Below, piece by piece: positions 9,074-18,589 of a stretch of DNA of 64,000 nt. The DNA is from Alphaproteobacteria bacterium UBA6149 (lineage in GTDB: Bacteria > Pseudomonadota > Alphaproteobacteria > Rickettsiales > UBA998), in the NCBI GenBank assembly GCA_002423155.1, contig DIUV01000048.1, positions 1 through 64,000 on the forward strand, given 5' to 3'. A model generated the notes under the pieces. It did not search any database and was not told the origin of the DNA. It worked only from the letters and a program-made list of their open reading frames with translations. The position numbers and the translations under genes were made by a program. Each line of letters opens with the position of its first letter. Position 1 is the stretch's first letter.

Positions 9074-10765
9074 TTATGCAATAATAAAATTTTCCCGTGG
9101 TTTCGGAGGCTCGACAAAATTGCGGCAAGCTTGTTTGCCAGTTTGGAAGCTTACTCCGCCGACAAAGCCAGTAATTTCTTGCGCGGTTTGGAATATAGCG
9201 CGAATATCTTCTTGGTTTTGGGGTGTTAGAGGGGTTTCACTGCGGATGATTAGCTCAAAGATTTTTTTGGGTAGGGAGTGGCGAACGAAGCCGTCTAATT
9301 GCAAGCGACCCAGTTGTGATAAATGTACTTCTAATAAAAAATGTTCGCTGGAATTCTCGGATTTTTTCTTTTCTGGCTGGTCATCTTTGGGGTGATAGAG
9401 CGAAATTTGCGAGAATTCTCCTTGGATATAAACGGGGATTAGATATTGCTGCCAGATTTTTCCATCTGGCACTCCCTCATTAGTTTGCTTGGTTTCTAAA
9501 TGTTGGTGCAGACTAGTTAAGCCTTGGGTGAGTTTTTCTAGTAAAATAGGGTTCTCTGATTTTAATTTTTCAGATTTCGTACTGTCAATCCAAGTGCTTA
9601 AATCGTTTTTCTTAAGTGCTACAAGAAAAAACAATAATTCCGCAGTAAAATTTTTTCCCAATTGGGGGATAATAGATAAATTGTGGAGTGGATTAGGCGA
9701 AGCGGCATTTGCTGGTGGTCGAGTTAAATCCAGAATTTCTGTGCTACGGAAAATATCTGGTAGTTCATGGGGGGGGGGAGCTATTGGGAGAGAAATTGGT
9801 GTTTGCGTCTGAGTATGTTCTATGCTTATGTTGATAATAGTTCCCGTGGGTAAGGGGGTGGGGGAGAGTAGGCGCATGGTTCCTACGGGAGTGTGGAGAA
9901 TAATATCTTCCTGATCAGGGTGGGAAATTACTTGGGCGCTGATGATGTTTGCCGCATGGTTTGCTAATTGGTTTGCTAATTGGTTTATGCTGGTTTGTTC
10001 AGTTAAATGATTGGGTAAGGTGATGCTGATTAGTTTCAAATCCAATATTGAACCCGCTGGTAAAGCGCTGATTAATTTTAAGGTTTCTGGAGTTGGCGTG
10101 GGTAGTTCTACCAGCGGTAAAATATTTGCGCCTTGTGGAGGTATTGGTTGGGAAGGCGCATGTGGGTTAGTAGTCTGTTGGGGATAGATGTTTGCTGGGG
10201 ATGCAATATTAGTTGGTATTTCATTAAATGGTAAAGCTGATATAGTTGAAGTGGTTGTTTTTGCTGTTGCTAATGTCTGTTCTGCTGATAATGAGGGATT
10301 AAGCAAAATAGCTTTTAAGACACTGGTAAGTGCGGATTTTGGTTGGTTTTGGGTTATTATTGAGGGAGTATTTTCGGTAATATCTGCTTCGTTGTTAAAG
10401 CTGGAGCGAATTATTATATCATCATGGTTGAGCGTAGTTCCATTTAACATTTCCAGATATTTAGGCAGTGATTTTTGGTCAATAGTGACTATTTTTGCAC
10501 TTATTTCGTTGTTATTATGCTGTAGTTGCAGCATAATTTCGCTTCCGTTTTTCAAGAATAATTCAGATTTAAGAAATAAATCTCCATAGATGGTGTGTAA
10601 TATCGCCTCACCATTTTGGGTGCGCCCATTGATAGTTCCTTTGAGCATAATTACTCCTGCGGCAATCACCGCAGGGGGAATGCGCAACGCAGTAATATCG
10701 GCTTGCGTAGGGGCAGTTACGCCTTGAATAGTGATAGAGGGAATTTTGGGGATGGATATGTCCAT
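9074..10765 (-). CDS. FliK-like flagellar hook-length control protein (putative)
   Basis: The 563-residue product has a long low-complexity middle rich in Pro, Thr, Gln, Ala and Ile (about residues 150-380). Its folded C-terminal part carries LEVHLSQLGRLQLDGFV (about 465-485), which resembles the E-L-G-x-V-x-V core of the FliK C-terminal domain. FliK measures hook length and switches export specificity. The context agrees, with flhG and flhF directly upstream on the same strand. FliK proteins vary strongly, so the family call is tentative. Confidence 0.6.
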   Translation of the reverse strand: MDISIPKIPSITIQGVTAPTQADITALRIPPAVIAAGVIMLKGTINGRTQNGEAILHTIYGDLFLKSELFLKNGSEIMLQLQHNNNEISAKIVTIDQKSLPKYLEMLNGTTLNHDDIIIRSSFNNEADITENTPSIITQNQPKSALTSVLKAILLNPSLSAEQTLATAKTTTSTISALPFNEIPTNIASPANIYPQQTTNPHAPSQPIPPQGANILPLVELPTPTPETLKLISALPAGSILDLKLISITLPNHLTEQTSINQLANQLANHAANIISAQVISHPDQEDIILHTPVGTMRLLSPTPLPTGTIINISIEHTQTQTPISLPIAPPPHELPDIFRSTEILDLTRPPANAASPNPLHNLSIIPQLGKNFTAELLFFLVALKKNDLSTWIDSTKSEKLKSENPILLEKLTQGLTSLHQHLETKQTNEGVPDGKIWQQYLIPVYIQGEFSQISLYHPKDDQPEKKKSENSSEHFLLEVHLSQLGRLQLDGFVRHSLPKKIFELIIRSETPLTPQNQEDIRAIFQTAQEITGFVGGVSFQTGKQACRNFVEPPKPRENFIIA

Positions 10766-10794
10766 GATTGCCTAAACTCCCTGTCTAACATTAT

Positions 10795-11559
10795 TTAAGA
10801 TTTCTGCATCAACTTCACGGCGATTGCAGCAGCATCGCTGGCGGCAAGCGTGCCAGAGAAATTGTCTAATATGGATGATTGGCTGCGGATAGCATCGCGC
10901 ACTTTATTATCTTTGCGGACTACTCCTAGTAGGCTAGGGGTGAAATGTAGGAAGTTCTGACAGGCTTTTTCAATAGCGGAGAAGGTTTTTTCACCTTCTT
11001 TTTGTGAGGCAGCCTGGTTGATAACTATCTGGATAGAGGTGGTATTTAGCTTGGTTAAGCATAATTTGATAAAGGCATAAGCATCGGTCAAAGAAGTGGG
11101 GTCGCTGGTGATAACAACAACACAGCGCGAGGCGATGCCCGCCATATATTGTACATGTTGCTCAATTCCTGCGCCGAGATCCATAAACACGCAATCATAA
11201 TTACGTGCCATTTCCAACAAATCTTCTTTGATAGTCTCTAAATTACTGACCGATGCGGAGGCTAAACGAGTAGATCCTGAACGCCCGGCGAGAATGTCGA
11301 ACCCACCAGCATAATGAAAAATAATATCTTGTAGTTTGGCTTTGCCAGAAAATACGGTACATAAATCTTTTTCGGGACGTAAACCGAGTTGTACGTCAAT
11401 ATTTGCTAGTCCAATATCCCCATCGAATAATAATACCCGACGACCAGAACGTGCCACCAGATGTGACAAAGTAATCGACAACCAAGTCTTACCCACGCCG
11501 CCCTTGCCTGAGGCAACGGCTATTATGTTATTAGTTAAGTGGCTATCGTTATTGTTCAT
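10795..11559 (-). CDS. flhG: FlhG/MinD-like ATPase for flagellar number control
   Basis: FlhG (FleN, YlxH) is a MinD-type ATPase that works with FlhF to set flagellar number and place. The deviant Walker A motif GKGGVGKT is near the N-terminus, LLFDGDIGLANIDVQLG follows as the typical second block, and VFMDLGAG is the Walker B-like segment. I give the ATG at 11559 (254 residues); a TTG at 11604 inside the end of flhF is also possible. The neighbour flhF makes FlhG a better fit than MinD, and there is no minC or minE. Confidence 0.85.
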   Translation of the reverse strand: MNNNDSHLTNNIIAVASGKGGVGKTWLSITLSHLVARSGRRVLLFDGDIGLANIDVQLGLRPEKDLCTVFSGKAKLQDIIFHYAGGFDILAGRSGSTRLASASVSNLETIKEDLLEMARNYDCVFMDLGAGIEQHVQYMAGIASRCVVVITSDPTSLTDAYAFIKLCLTKLNTTSIQIVINQAASQKEGEKTFSAIEKACQNFLHFTPSLLGVVRKDNKVRDAIRSQSSILDNFSGTLAASDAAAIAVKLMQKS

Positions 11560-11584
11560 TTTTGTGGGTATTCTAGCGTTTTTG

Positions 11585-12640
11585 TTAATGAGTGTTTTGG
11601 TCAAGTTTTAATAAAAGATTGGCTAATTGTTCAGCCGAGGCGACGGTAAAATCTCCTAATATTTTATCTGTACCAGTAAAATGCGCAAAAGAAAAGTTCG
11701 CAGCATGTGCAAGGGCTAATAATCCACCATAACGTCGGGCAAAGTCCAAACGCGTGATAATTATACGCTCCACACCTAGATATGAGAAAGCATTAGCGAT
11801 TTCCGTAGCTTCCGCAGGATCACCACCAGCGGGATAGATTAGGACAGGTTGTATTTCTTGTAAACCAGCAAATTCAGCAAGTTCTTTCATTTCAGTGAAA
11901 TCATAGGGGTTACTGCTAGCGCTGTCGATGATTACCCGCGAGTCGCTGGGGCAATCGGCGAGGATTTTTTTTAGTTCTATGCGGTTATCAGCGGTGTATA
12001 ATCTAGCTCCGAGCACGTTAGTGAGGGCAGTTAATTGTTCGGCACTACCTGCTTTTTTATAATCGGTACTGATAACAATCGGAGTATGACCAGCCTTGGT
12101 GATGCGTGCTGCCATTTTCACTGCGGTGAGGGTTTTTCCTGCTCCTGCTGTGCCAATCAGCATGGTGCGTGTGCCTGGACCATCGTAATTTACGGGGGAA
12201 AAATTGTAATTAGCGGCGAGGGCGCTAGCTAGTACTGCGCTTACATCTTCTAAATTTTCAGGCAGCTGCATTTGATTTTGTTGAATGCAGGAAATTATTT
12301 TCTCGCTTTGTTCCTGCGGAGTGCTGTTTATAGCCAGTATATGCGCTATTTTTTCAATAATAGCGGATGAAATGGCGGAATTATTATTTGCTGTTGAATT
12401 TGGTTGCAAGATATCGCTTTGAATAATATCCGCGATTTTGTGGGGGAGAATTGTTTTTCCCACTTGCTCATTGCCAGCTTCCCAATCATCGGGCTCTTCG
12501 TCTTGGGCTACGGTTACAGAAATACCTTTACCTGCGGTGTTTGGTGCCGAAGATATAATCACCGCATCATCGCCAATTTCTTCGCGAATCAGGCGCATGG
12601 CGTCTTGCATGGTGGGGGCAATGTAGGTTTTTAAACGCAC
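11585..12640 (-). CDS. flhF: Flagellar biosynthesis SRP-like GTPase FlhF
   Basis: FlhF is an SRP-type GTPase that positions new flagella at the cell pole. The 351-residue protein starts with MRLKTYIAPTMQDAMRLIRE, the family N-terminus, then has a variable linker and a GTPase domain with the P-loop GTAGAGKT at residues 163-170. VIIDSASSNPYD takes the place of the usual DTAG(R) motif, and ITRLDFARRYG that of the TKLD guanine-specificity motif. It heads the flhF-flhG-fliK-like minus-strand operon. Confidence 0.9.
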   Translation of the reverse strand: MRLKTYIAPTMQDAMRLIREEIGDDAVIISSAPNTAGKGISVTVAQDEEPDDWEAGNEQVGKTILPHKIADIIQSDILQPNSTANNNSAISSAIIEKIAHILAINSTPQEQSEKIISCIQQNQMQLPENLEDVSAVLASALAANYNFSPVNYDGPGTRTMLIGTAGAGKTLTAVKMAARITKAGHTPIVISTDYKKAGSAEQLTALTNVLGARLYTADNRIELKKILADCPSDSRVIIDSASSNPYDFTEMKELAEFAGLQEIQPVLIYPAGGDPAEATEIANAFSYLGVERIIITRLDFARRYGGLLALAHAANFSFAHFTGTDKILGDFTVASAEQLANLLLKLDQNTH

Positions 12641-12738
12641 GTTTTAGTCGGTTCGGTTGAGTTGATTAACGATATTTTGGTAAAATTACAACATATTATA
12701 TAAAATGTAAATTGCTAACATTTTTTGTGCTTGTTTTA

Positions 12739-12843
12739 TACTAATTCAACTTTAAAATTCCCCATACTAAATTGGAATTAGTATAGGTTTGCGACTGCAA
12801 GCCCGCGGCGCGTGCCGCGTTAGCCTTAATGGCGCTTGAACGA
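12739..12843. repeat. 106-bp repeat, copy 1
   Basis: This stretch closely matches 55631-55736. It begins with a palindrome (TACTAATTC ... GAATTAGTA around CCCCATACTAAATTGG) and continues with a second one (CGCGGCGCGTGCCGCG). On the minus strand both copies keep an open frame through the repeat ending in WGILK-x-N and a stop. It lies between the flhF promoter region and a terminator. Confidence 0.75.
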
Positions 12844-12849
12844 CTTACA

Positions 12850-12889
12850 AAAAACCCCACCTTATAAAAAATAAGGTGGGGTTTTTGAA
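12850..12889. terminator. Rho-independent terminator of the 111-residue gene
   Basis: AACCCCACCTTAT and ATAAGGTGGGGTT form a 13-bp stem around a 6-base loop, with A-runs on one side and T-runs on the other. It works in both directions and lies just downstream of the minus-strand gene ending at 12910. Confidence 0.85.
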
Positions 12890-12909
12890 AAATATATAGA
12901 GCAAAAATA

Positions 12910-13245
12910 CTAAATATCGTCTTCCATAAGTACATCTTCATGTACGTTTTCGGAAGAACCTTTGCTAGATTTAGCTTTTGCGCGAACCAATTTGCCTTTT
13001 TCATTATCCCAAGTATATTGGTAAACAACGGTTTTAATGCCTGTCATTACAATGTCGCCATCTGCTAATTGCAAAATATCGAAGCCTTTTTGAAGAGCAT
13101 CGTTGATTAGGGCAGAGGATTGACGTAGGTAATCCGCGTTCGCCATTACATCTGCACTCGCATTGTAATCAGGAGATGCGCGATCTGCAGCGCCAATTTT
13201 AGAAGTCAAATTGATTTTATTTACTAAACGACGATTATAAGACAT
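12910..13245 (-). CDS. Unknown protein, 111 residues
   Basis: No family is recognised. The protein is soluble, with a basic N-terminus (SYNRRLVNKINLTSKIGAAD), a central helix-like part, and a C-terminal segment (DGDIVMTGIKTVVYQYTWD) that looks like beta strands, ending in a highly charged tail. It stands alone between two terminators, so it is its own transcription unit. A clear stem-loop follows its stop. Expression is plausible given the good terminator. Confidence 0.65.
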   Translation of the reverse strand: MSYNRRLVNKINLTSKIGAADRASPDYNASADVMANADYLRQSSALINDALQKGFDILQLADGDIVMTGIKTVVYQYTWDNEKGKLVRAKAKSSKGSSENVHEDVLMEDDI

Positions 13246-13488
13246 GGTTTTTCCTAACTGTGGATTTTTAACTACCAGATATTTCTTTGCAATATTTGCT
13301 TGATGTTGTCAAAATGAAACAACATTTAGTTGCCTATTTACCTATAACTCAATATATAGCGAAATCGCCAGCAAAATGCAATAAAAAAATATCTAAGTAG
13401 TTAAGATGTTAATTAACAATCTTGTGCATTGGTTTAATAAATATGTTGGAGTAAGTCAACAAGCTAATTTTGTTTTTTATGATTTTAT

Positions 13489-13530
13489 AAAAAAACCCAT
13501 CTCTTTATTAGAAAGAGATGGGTTTTTTAT
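13489..13530. terminator. Rho-independent terminator downstream of clpX
   Basis: AACCCATCTCTTT and AAAGAGATGGGTT form a strong stem with a 4-5 base loop, flanked by A- and T-runs. It lies directly after the clpX stop on the minus strand and can act in both directions. Confidence 0.88.
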
Positions 13531-13541
13531 CTTATTAACAA

Positions 13542-14840
13542 TTATTCCTTAGCAGCAGAGTCCTTTGGTTCTTTGGGTTCCTTCGGCTCTTTAGGTTCTT
13601 TCTTCTTTGGTGTTTCGTGCACCAAAACAGGATCAGTTCCTTTAGCTACCACTTCTTCGGTTATAATAACTTCACAAATGTCTGACATGCTGGGCAGGTC
13701 ATACATTTGATTTAGTAGCAATTCCTCTAAGATAGCGCGCAGTCCACGAGCACCAGTTTTGCGCTCAATTGCTCGTTTAGCAATTGCATCTAACGCTCCT
13801 TCGGTGAAAGTTAAATCTACTTCTTCTAATTCAAATAATTTTTTATATTGGCGTACCAGTGCATTTTTAGGTTGAGTTAAAATTTGCACCAAAGCAGGTT
13901 CATCTAAATCACGCAAAGTAGCAATTACAGGTAGGCGACCAATAAATTCGGGGATAAGACCAAATTTCATCAAATCTTCCGGTTCTACTTTAGCGAGCAT
14001 ATCGCCCACGCGAGATTCTTCTTTGCTTTTCACATCCGCACCAAAGCCGATGGAAGAGCCTTTGCCACGCATACCAATGATTTTATCTAAGCCCGAGAAT
14101 GCCCCACCACAGATGAACAAGATATTAGAAGTATCTACTTGCAAAAATTCCTGTTGCGGATGTTTGCGACCACCTTGGGGAGGAACGGAAGCCACGGTGC
14201 CTTCCATAATTTTTAGCAAGGCTTGCTGTACGCCTTCGCCCGAAACGTCACGAGTGATAGAAGGATTATCGGATTTACGAGAGATTTTATCAACTTCGTC
14301 AATATAAACAATACCACGTTGTGCGCGATCGACGTTATAATCCGCTGCTTGTAATAAGCGCAGGATAATATTTTCCACGTCTTCACCCACATAGCCCGCC
14401 TCGGTCAGGGTGGTGGCATCTGCCATGGTGAAGGGAACGTCCAAAATACGGGCGAGAGTTTGTGCCAGTAAGGTTTTACCGCAACCAGTAGGACCAAGAA
14501 CGAGGATATTTGATTTGGCAATCTCAACATCGCTGCCTTTTTCCATCAACGCTACGCGTTTATAATGGTTATAAACCGCTACGGAGAGAACTTTTTTAGC
14601 ATCATCCTGACCAATTACATAATCATCCAGCACCTTGCGTATTTCATGCGGGGTGGCGATGTTGTTTTCATCATGCGTAATGATAGTTTTATCCGCAGTG
14701 CGAATAATATCCGTGCATAATTCTACACATTCATCACAAATGAATACAGTGGGACCAGCAATTAACTTGCGAACTTCATGCTCACTTTTTCCACAAAATG
14801 AACAATAACGAGTATTTTTAGTTTCGCGACCTTTGGACAT
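13542..14840 (-). CDS. clpX: ATP-dependent Clp protease ATP-binding subunit ClpX
   Basis: ClpX is the AAA+ unfoldase that feeds proteins to ClpP. The 432-residue protein has the N-terminal zinc domain with Cys13, Cys16, Cys35 and Cys38 ([18 protein letters not shown]). It also has Walker A GPTGCGKT, Walker [11 protein letters not shown], and the RKTGARGLR sensor region. I use the ATG at 14840, with AAGGT upstream, rather than the GTG at 14852. clpP, usually just upstream, is missing; an RTX gene stands there. The C-terminus carries a Lys-Glu-Pro repeat tail ([12 protein letters not shown]), an unusual extension. Confidence 0.97.
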   Translation of the reverse strand: MSKGRETKNTRYCSFCGKSEHEVRKLIAGPTVFICDECVELCTDIIRTADKTIITHDENNIATPHEIRKVLDDYVIGQDDAKKVLSVAVYNHYKRVALMEKGSDVEIAKSNILVLGPTGCGKTLLAQTLARILDVPFTMADATTLTEAGYVGEDVENIILRLLQAADYNVDRAQRGIVYIDEVDKISRKSDNPSITRDVSGEGVQQALLKIMEGTVASVPPQGGRKHPQQEFLQVDTSNILFICGGAFSGLDKIIGMRGKGSSIGFGADVKSKEESRVGDMLAKVEPEDLMKFGLIPEFIGRLPVIATLRDLDEPALVQILTQPKNALVRQYKKLFELEEVDLTFTEGALDAIAKRAIERKTGARGLRAILEELLLNQMYDLPSMSDICEVIITEEVVAKGTDPVLVHETPKKKEPKEPKEPKEPKDSAAKE

Positions 14841-14977
14841 GCTACCTTGCACCTTGATTTATTAATATTACCCTATTCATAGACCAGACAAAAAAATTAC
14901 GCAAAAGCTTATATTGATTGTTTCATCATAGGGCAGATTTTTGGTTAGCTGTTACGATTGTGTCACAGTGCTATACA

Positions 14978-15017
14978 CGAAAAAACAGGCAGCCTTGGTA
15001 TAGGCTGCCTGTTTTTT
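14978..15017. terminator. Rho-independent terminator of the RTX-type gene
   Basis: AAAAAACAGGCAGCC and GGCTGCCTGTTTTTT form a 15-bp arm pair around a short loop, just past the minus-strand stop at 15032. It separates the large secreted-protein gene from clpX. Confidence 0.9.
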
Positions 15018-15031
15018 GGTTAGTATTTACT

Positions 15032-18000
15032 TTATGCAATAGCTTCAAAGTCGCCAACACTAAAGCTATAGCTACCACCACCATTGGAATAGTTATCAAT
15101 AGTGAGAATATGTACGCCAACTCCTGCTCCATTAGCATCGGCATCGTAATATACACCGCCATTAGCAACGTCATATATAAAGGTTGCGGTAGCGCTGGTG
15201 GAATTATGCACCCCGTTAGTTGCAATCATATCCGCCGAAGTGAGCGCAACACCAGCAAATGCGCTGCCAAAGTTAAAGACTGAATCAGAGAAACGAATTG
15301 TATCCGCACCCGCAGTTTTAAAGTCAGTCACATGGTCAACCCCACCACCTGGAGCTACAAAGAAGTCCAGACGATCATTACCTGCTCCACCTGTTAGCGT
15401 ATCTACACCATTACCACCAATGATAGTATCGTTGCCATTACCGCCAGTGATTGAGCTAGCATTACCATTGGCAATATAAACAACACTGTTTGAACCATCC
15501 GCGAGATTAGCCGTAACAATATTATCGCTAGTGTCGGTTAATACCAGATGGTTGGTAGTGGTAAGATTGGCAGCTGTAATAGTCGTCGCTGTGCTTGCTC
15601 CATTTAAGTCCAAAGTTAGGGTTTTTACGCCACTAACAGCATCCAAATTGCCAATTTCTGTGTTGGCATTGGTGCTGAATATTAAGGAGTTAGTACCAGA
15701 AGCACCAGTTAGTTTGATGGTTTCGATAGTGGATATATTAGCCCATGTTGTGTCAGCAATGGTCAATCCGCCATTATTAGCATCATCAATAACCAAAACA
15801 TCGTTGCCAGTGCCACCAGCAATACTGTCTGTTGACGCGAGATTTGCATCATTAATGGTAATTAGGTCTTCATCTGCTCCACCGTTTATAGAGTCAACCC
15901 CTGTGCCAGCGGTAATTGTATCATTGCCCGCATCTGCAGTTACGGTAACACCCGACTTAACTACAGTAGTAAGGTTAATCGTATCTGCAGCTGCTGTACC
16001 TTGTAAGGTTAGGCTGTTTTCACTACCAGAAATTAATCCCAAGTTAGTTGTGCTCGTGTTAGCAACATCGGTAACAATAATATCTACCGTGCCATTAACA
16101 GTAAGATTATCTGCCTGAGTTGCGGTTAGTGTAAACGAATTGGTGGTTGCCGTTACGCTGCTAATGCCAGCGGTTAGCACTGCTGCAATACCCGCAGTTA
16201 AATTAGTGCCCGTATCAGACACTGCAACCGAACCACCAGCGGAAGTAGAGAAAGTCAATCCAGTAGCTTCTGCTACGGTAAGTGTTGCTGCATCGGTGAT
16301 AATTCCTACAGCAGTAACACCAGTAGCGCGAATGGTAGCAATACCAGAATCTACGTTAGAGCCAGTATCGCTGATTGTACCAGTTATAGTACCTGTGGTT
16401 AGTGCGTCAATGCTCGCCAAGTCTGCCACATTCACTGTGCCAGTGATGGCAACATTCACTGAGCCAGTTACATAACCACCAGCGTTAGTAATTAAAGTGG
16501 CACTAGCATCAGAGATGGCAGTGTAAGTAACTGTATCCGCTGCTGCATCAATATCAGTTATTTGCGCGATAGTTGCGGCATCACTTACCGTAGCATCATG
16601 CCCAGCGGTAACGTAAGTACCTGCACCAGCATTAGTGGCAGCATCAGTTGCAAGGTTGAGGGCCGTATCAGTAACGCTTGTATAGGTAACTGTATCTGCT
16701 GCGGCATTAATAGCAACTAATTGTGCTAGTGATGCAGTAGTATTTACGGTTACGTCATGCCCAGCGGCAACGTAAGTACCTGCACCAGCATTAGTAGCGG
16801 CATCAGTTGCAAGGTTAGTTGCCGAGTCAGTAACGGTTGTATAAGTAACTGTATCTGCTGCGGCATCAATAGCGGTTAATTGAGCTATTGTTGCAGTAGT
16901 ATTTACGGTTACGTTATGCCCAGCGGTAACGTAAGTACCTGCACCAGCATTAGTAGCGGCATCCGCGGCTAAGTTGGAGGCTGAGTCTGTGATGGAATAA
17001 GCCAATGTACCAGTGGTATAACCATCTATTGTTCCTACTTGAGCTACGGTAGCTGCATCAGTAAAGGTAACATTTACTGCGCCAGTTACAATTGTACCAG
17101 CATCGGTCAGTAGGTTAGCTGTGCTGTCAGAGATGGCAGTGTAAGTAACTACGGTTGCTGCCGCAATAATAATTGTCAATTCTGCAACACTTGCCGTGGT
17201 GCTAACAGTTGCATTATAACCAGTATCATCAATAACTTTGCTATCGAATGAAGCAATAGTTGTGCTAGCTGTAATGCCAGAACGTACAAAAGTTGCGGTT
17301 CCTGCTGCTATAGAAATGGTAATATCGCCAGTAGCTGTTCCGCCAAAAGTTAAATGACCAGCAGTATCTGTAACTGTAAAGGTGGTGCTACTTCCGCCAC
17401 CACCACCGCCACCACCGCCAGATCCACCGCTAGATCCACCAGTTGCGCCATTTGATTGCGCGATATTTACTAGAGCAGTTATTGCGTTAGTGCCGCTATC
17501 GATTGCAGCATTTAAAGGGGTGAATACATCTTCGTTGAATAAATCTAATAGCCCCTGTACATCGCCAGAGGTGATTTCTGCTGCAGCATCTGAGTGCGTG
17601 CGAACATAACCAGCCATGCTAAAAAGAGAAGAGGGGTCACGTTGTTCTAATATACCATATTGTAGCCAATGTAATAATGGGTTGATACCAGCAGCAGCAA
17701 CATCGGTATTATGATTTAGGTAATAATTCATGTTGAATAATGCATTAGGAGTGCGATGTTCGTTCACGCCATAATTAATCCAATGTTCAAAAGCGTCTAT
17801 TCCCGCAGCAGCCACGTCGGTGTTTTGTTGTAAGTAATAAGAGATATTGAAAAAAGGAGACGGGTCACGAGTCTCAAGAGAGCCAAAATTATTGAAATGG
17901 TCTAATGGGTTTATGCCAGCAGAATTTACGTCTGTATTATTTTGTAAATAGAAAAGTGTATTAAAGAACGGGCTGGGATTACGTCCCTCATGCCAACCGT

Positions 18001-18088
18001 ACAAGTTGTAATGTACTAGTGCGTCTATGCCTGCGGCAGCAACATCTGGGTTTTGTTGAAGATAGTAATTTGTATCAAACGTCAGCAT
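15032..18088 (-). CDS. Large repetitive RTX-type secreted or surface protein
   Basis: The 1018-residue product shows four N-terminal repeats of about 36 residues of the type (P/T)DVAAAG-(I)-x-HxxxYGxxExR-x-P. A Gly/Ser linker (about 217-235) follows, then long Thr/Ala/Asp-rich repeats. The C-terminal third has calcium-binding nonapeptide motifs (DAGNDTITAGTG, GGNGNDTIIGGNGVDTLTGG) and ends in VTDFKTAGADTIRFSD and a hydrophobic-aromatic tail. This is the layout of type I secretion substrates with an uncleaved C-terminal signal; no secretion genes are near. Three almost identical 159-bp (53-residue) units lie around 16560-16980. The start follows AAGGAG. It is transcribed away from fliF. A role as adhesin or S-layer-like protein is inference. 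Confidence 0.8.
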   Translation of the reverse strand: MLTFDTNYYLQQNPDVAAAGIDALVHYNLYGWHEGRNPSPFFNTLFYLQNNTDVNSAGINPLDHFNNFGSLETRDPSPFFNISYYLQQNTDVAAAGIDAFEHWINYGVNEHRTPNALFNMNYYLNHNTDVAAAGINPLLHWLQYGILEQRDPSSLFSMAGYVRTHSDAAAEITSGDVQGLLDLFNEDVFTPLNAAIDSGTNAITALVNIAQSNGATGGSSGGSGGGGGGGGGSSTTFTVTDTAGHLTFGGTATGDITISIAAGTATFVRSGITASTTIASFDSKVIDDTGYNATVSTTASVAELTIIIAAATVVTYTAISDSTANLLTDAGTIVTGAVNVTFTDAATVAQVGTIDGYTTGTLAYSITDSASNLAADAATNAGAGTYVTAGHNVTVNTTATIAQLTAIDAAADTVTYTTVTDSATNLATDAATNAGAGTYVAAGHDVTVNTTASLAQLVAINAAADTVTYTSVTDTALNLATDAATNAGAGTYVTAGHDATVSDAATIAQITDIDAAADTVTYTAISDASATLITNAGGYVTGSVNVAITGTVNVADLASIDALTTGTITGTISDTGSNVDSGIATIRATGVTAVGIITDAATLTVAEATGLTFSTSAGGSVAVSDTGTNLTAGIAAVLTAGISSVTATTNSFTLTATQADNLTVNGTVDIIVTDVANTSTTNLGLISGSENSLTLQGTAAADTINLTTVVKSGVTVTADAGNDTITAGTGVDSINGGADEDLITINDANLASTDSIAGGTGNDVLVIDDANNGGLTIADTTWANISTIETIKLTGASGTNSLIFSTNANTEIGNLDAVSGVKTLTLDLNGASTATTITAANLTTTNHLVLTDTSDNIVTANLADGSNSVVYIANGNASSITGGNGNDTIIGGNGVDTLTGGAGNDRLDFFVAPGGGVDHVTDFKTAGADTIRFSDSVFNFGSAFAGVALTSADMIATNGVHNSTSATATFIYDVANGGVYYDADANGAGVGVHILTIDNYSNGGGSYSFSVGDFEAIA
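16560..17000. repeat. 159-bp tandem repeats inside the RTX-type gene
   Basis: The marker CGTAAGTAC recurs at 16612, 16771 and 16930, exactly 159 bases apart. The surrounding sequence is nearly identical and encodes 53-residue units. More diverged units lie on either side. Confidence 0.85.
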
Positions 18089-18589
18089 TGAGTAACTCCT
18101 TAAAAATACACGAATTATATATGGGCAAAAAATAATGCAGTTTTGTTGTTATCAGAAAAATTATAATAAATCTACTAAAAGCAGGTAAAAAAACGAATGA
18201 AGTGAAAGCATAAAATGGTGGTTATTAATATTAGATATCTGTCAGAGCTAGATTTGTTAAGTAATGCTGCTTTTTAATTGTAATAAAAATATTTTTTTTA
18301 GTAAAAATGTTTTGTTATTTGTTCTGTAAAAAACTTCTGTAAAAACATTGTATTACTGCTATGTAGGCAAAAAATCCCTCATAGTTAATTTACTATATAT
18401 AGTTATTCGTGTTGTTTTGAATAGCATTATATGGTTTTGCATTTGGAGAATGTGGTTTTTTTGCCGCTTGCCAAATAATTGAAATGCTGCTTTTATGCGC
18501 CGCAGGGGAATATTTTACCTATCTGGTGAATATTGTTTTATAAAATATTCAATATAAACTGGTCTTATTATATAGGCGGAGCTTACTAC
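18089..18589. promoter_or_regulatory. Divergent intergenic region between the RTX gene and fliF
   Basis: This AT-rich region of about 500 bases must hold the promoters of both genes. At 18453-18467 TGG, then ten bases, then GC gives the GG-N10-GC spacing of a sigma54 promoter upstream of fliF. The -12 side (CCGCT) is a poor match to TTGCA, so this is weak. It agrees with the FlbD-type sigma54 activator encoded downstream. AGGCGGAG at about 18573-18580 is the fliF ribosome site. Confidence 0.35.

Noticed and set aside
12741..13028. Minus-strand open frame of 95 codons over the 106-bp repeat and terminator
   Set aside because: It overlaps the 111-residue gene in another frame and passes through a terminator hairpin and a repeat.
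15531..16118. Long plus-strand open frame of 195 codons opposite the RTX-type gene
   Set aside because: It is the mirror of a repetitive, Thr/Ala-rich coding sequence with few stops; no ribosome site or family resemblance. The same holds for the frames at 15198, 16140 and 17382 (a Pro run from the Gly linker).
16560..17000. Regularly spaced repeats that might suggest a CRISPR array
   Set aside because: The period is 159 bp, the units are coding and in frame, and there are no short repeats with unique spacers or cas genes.
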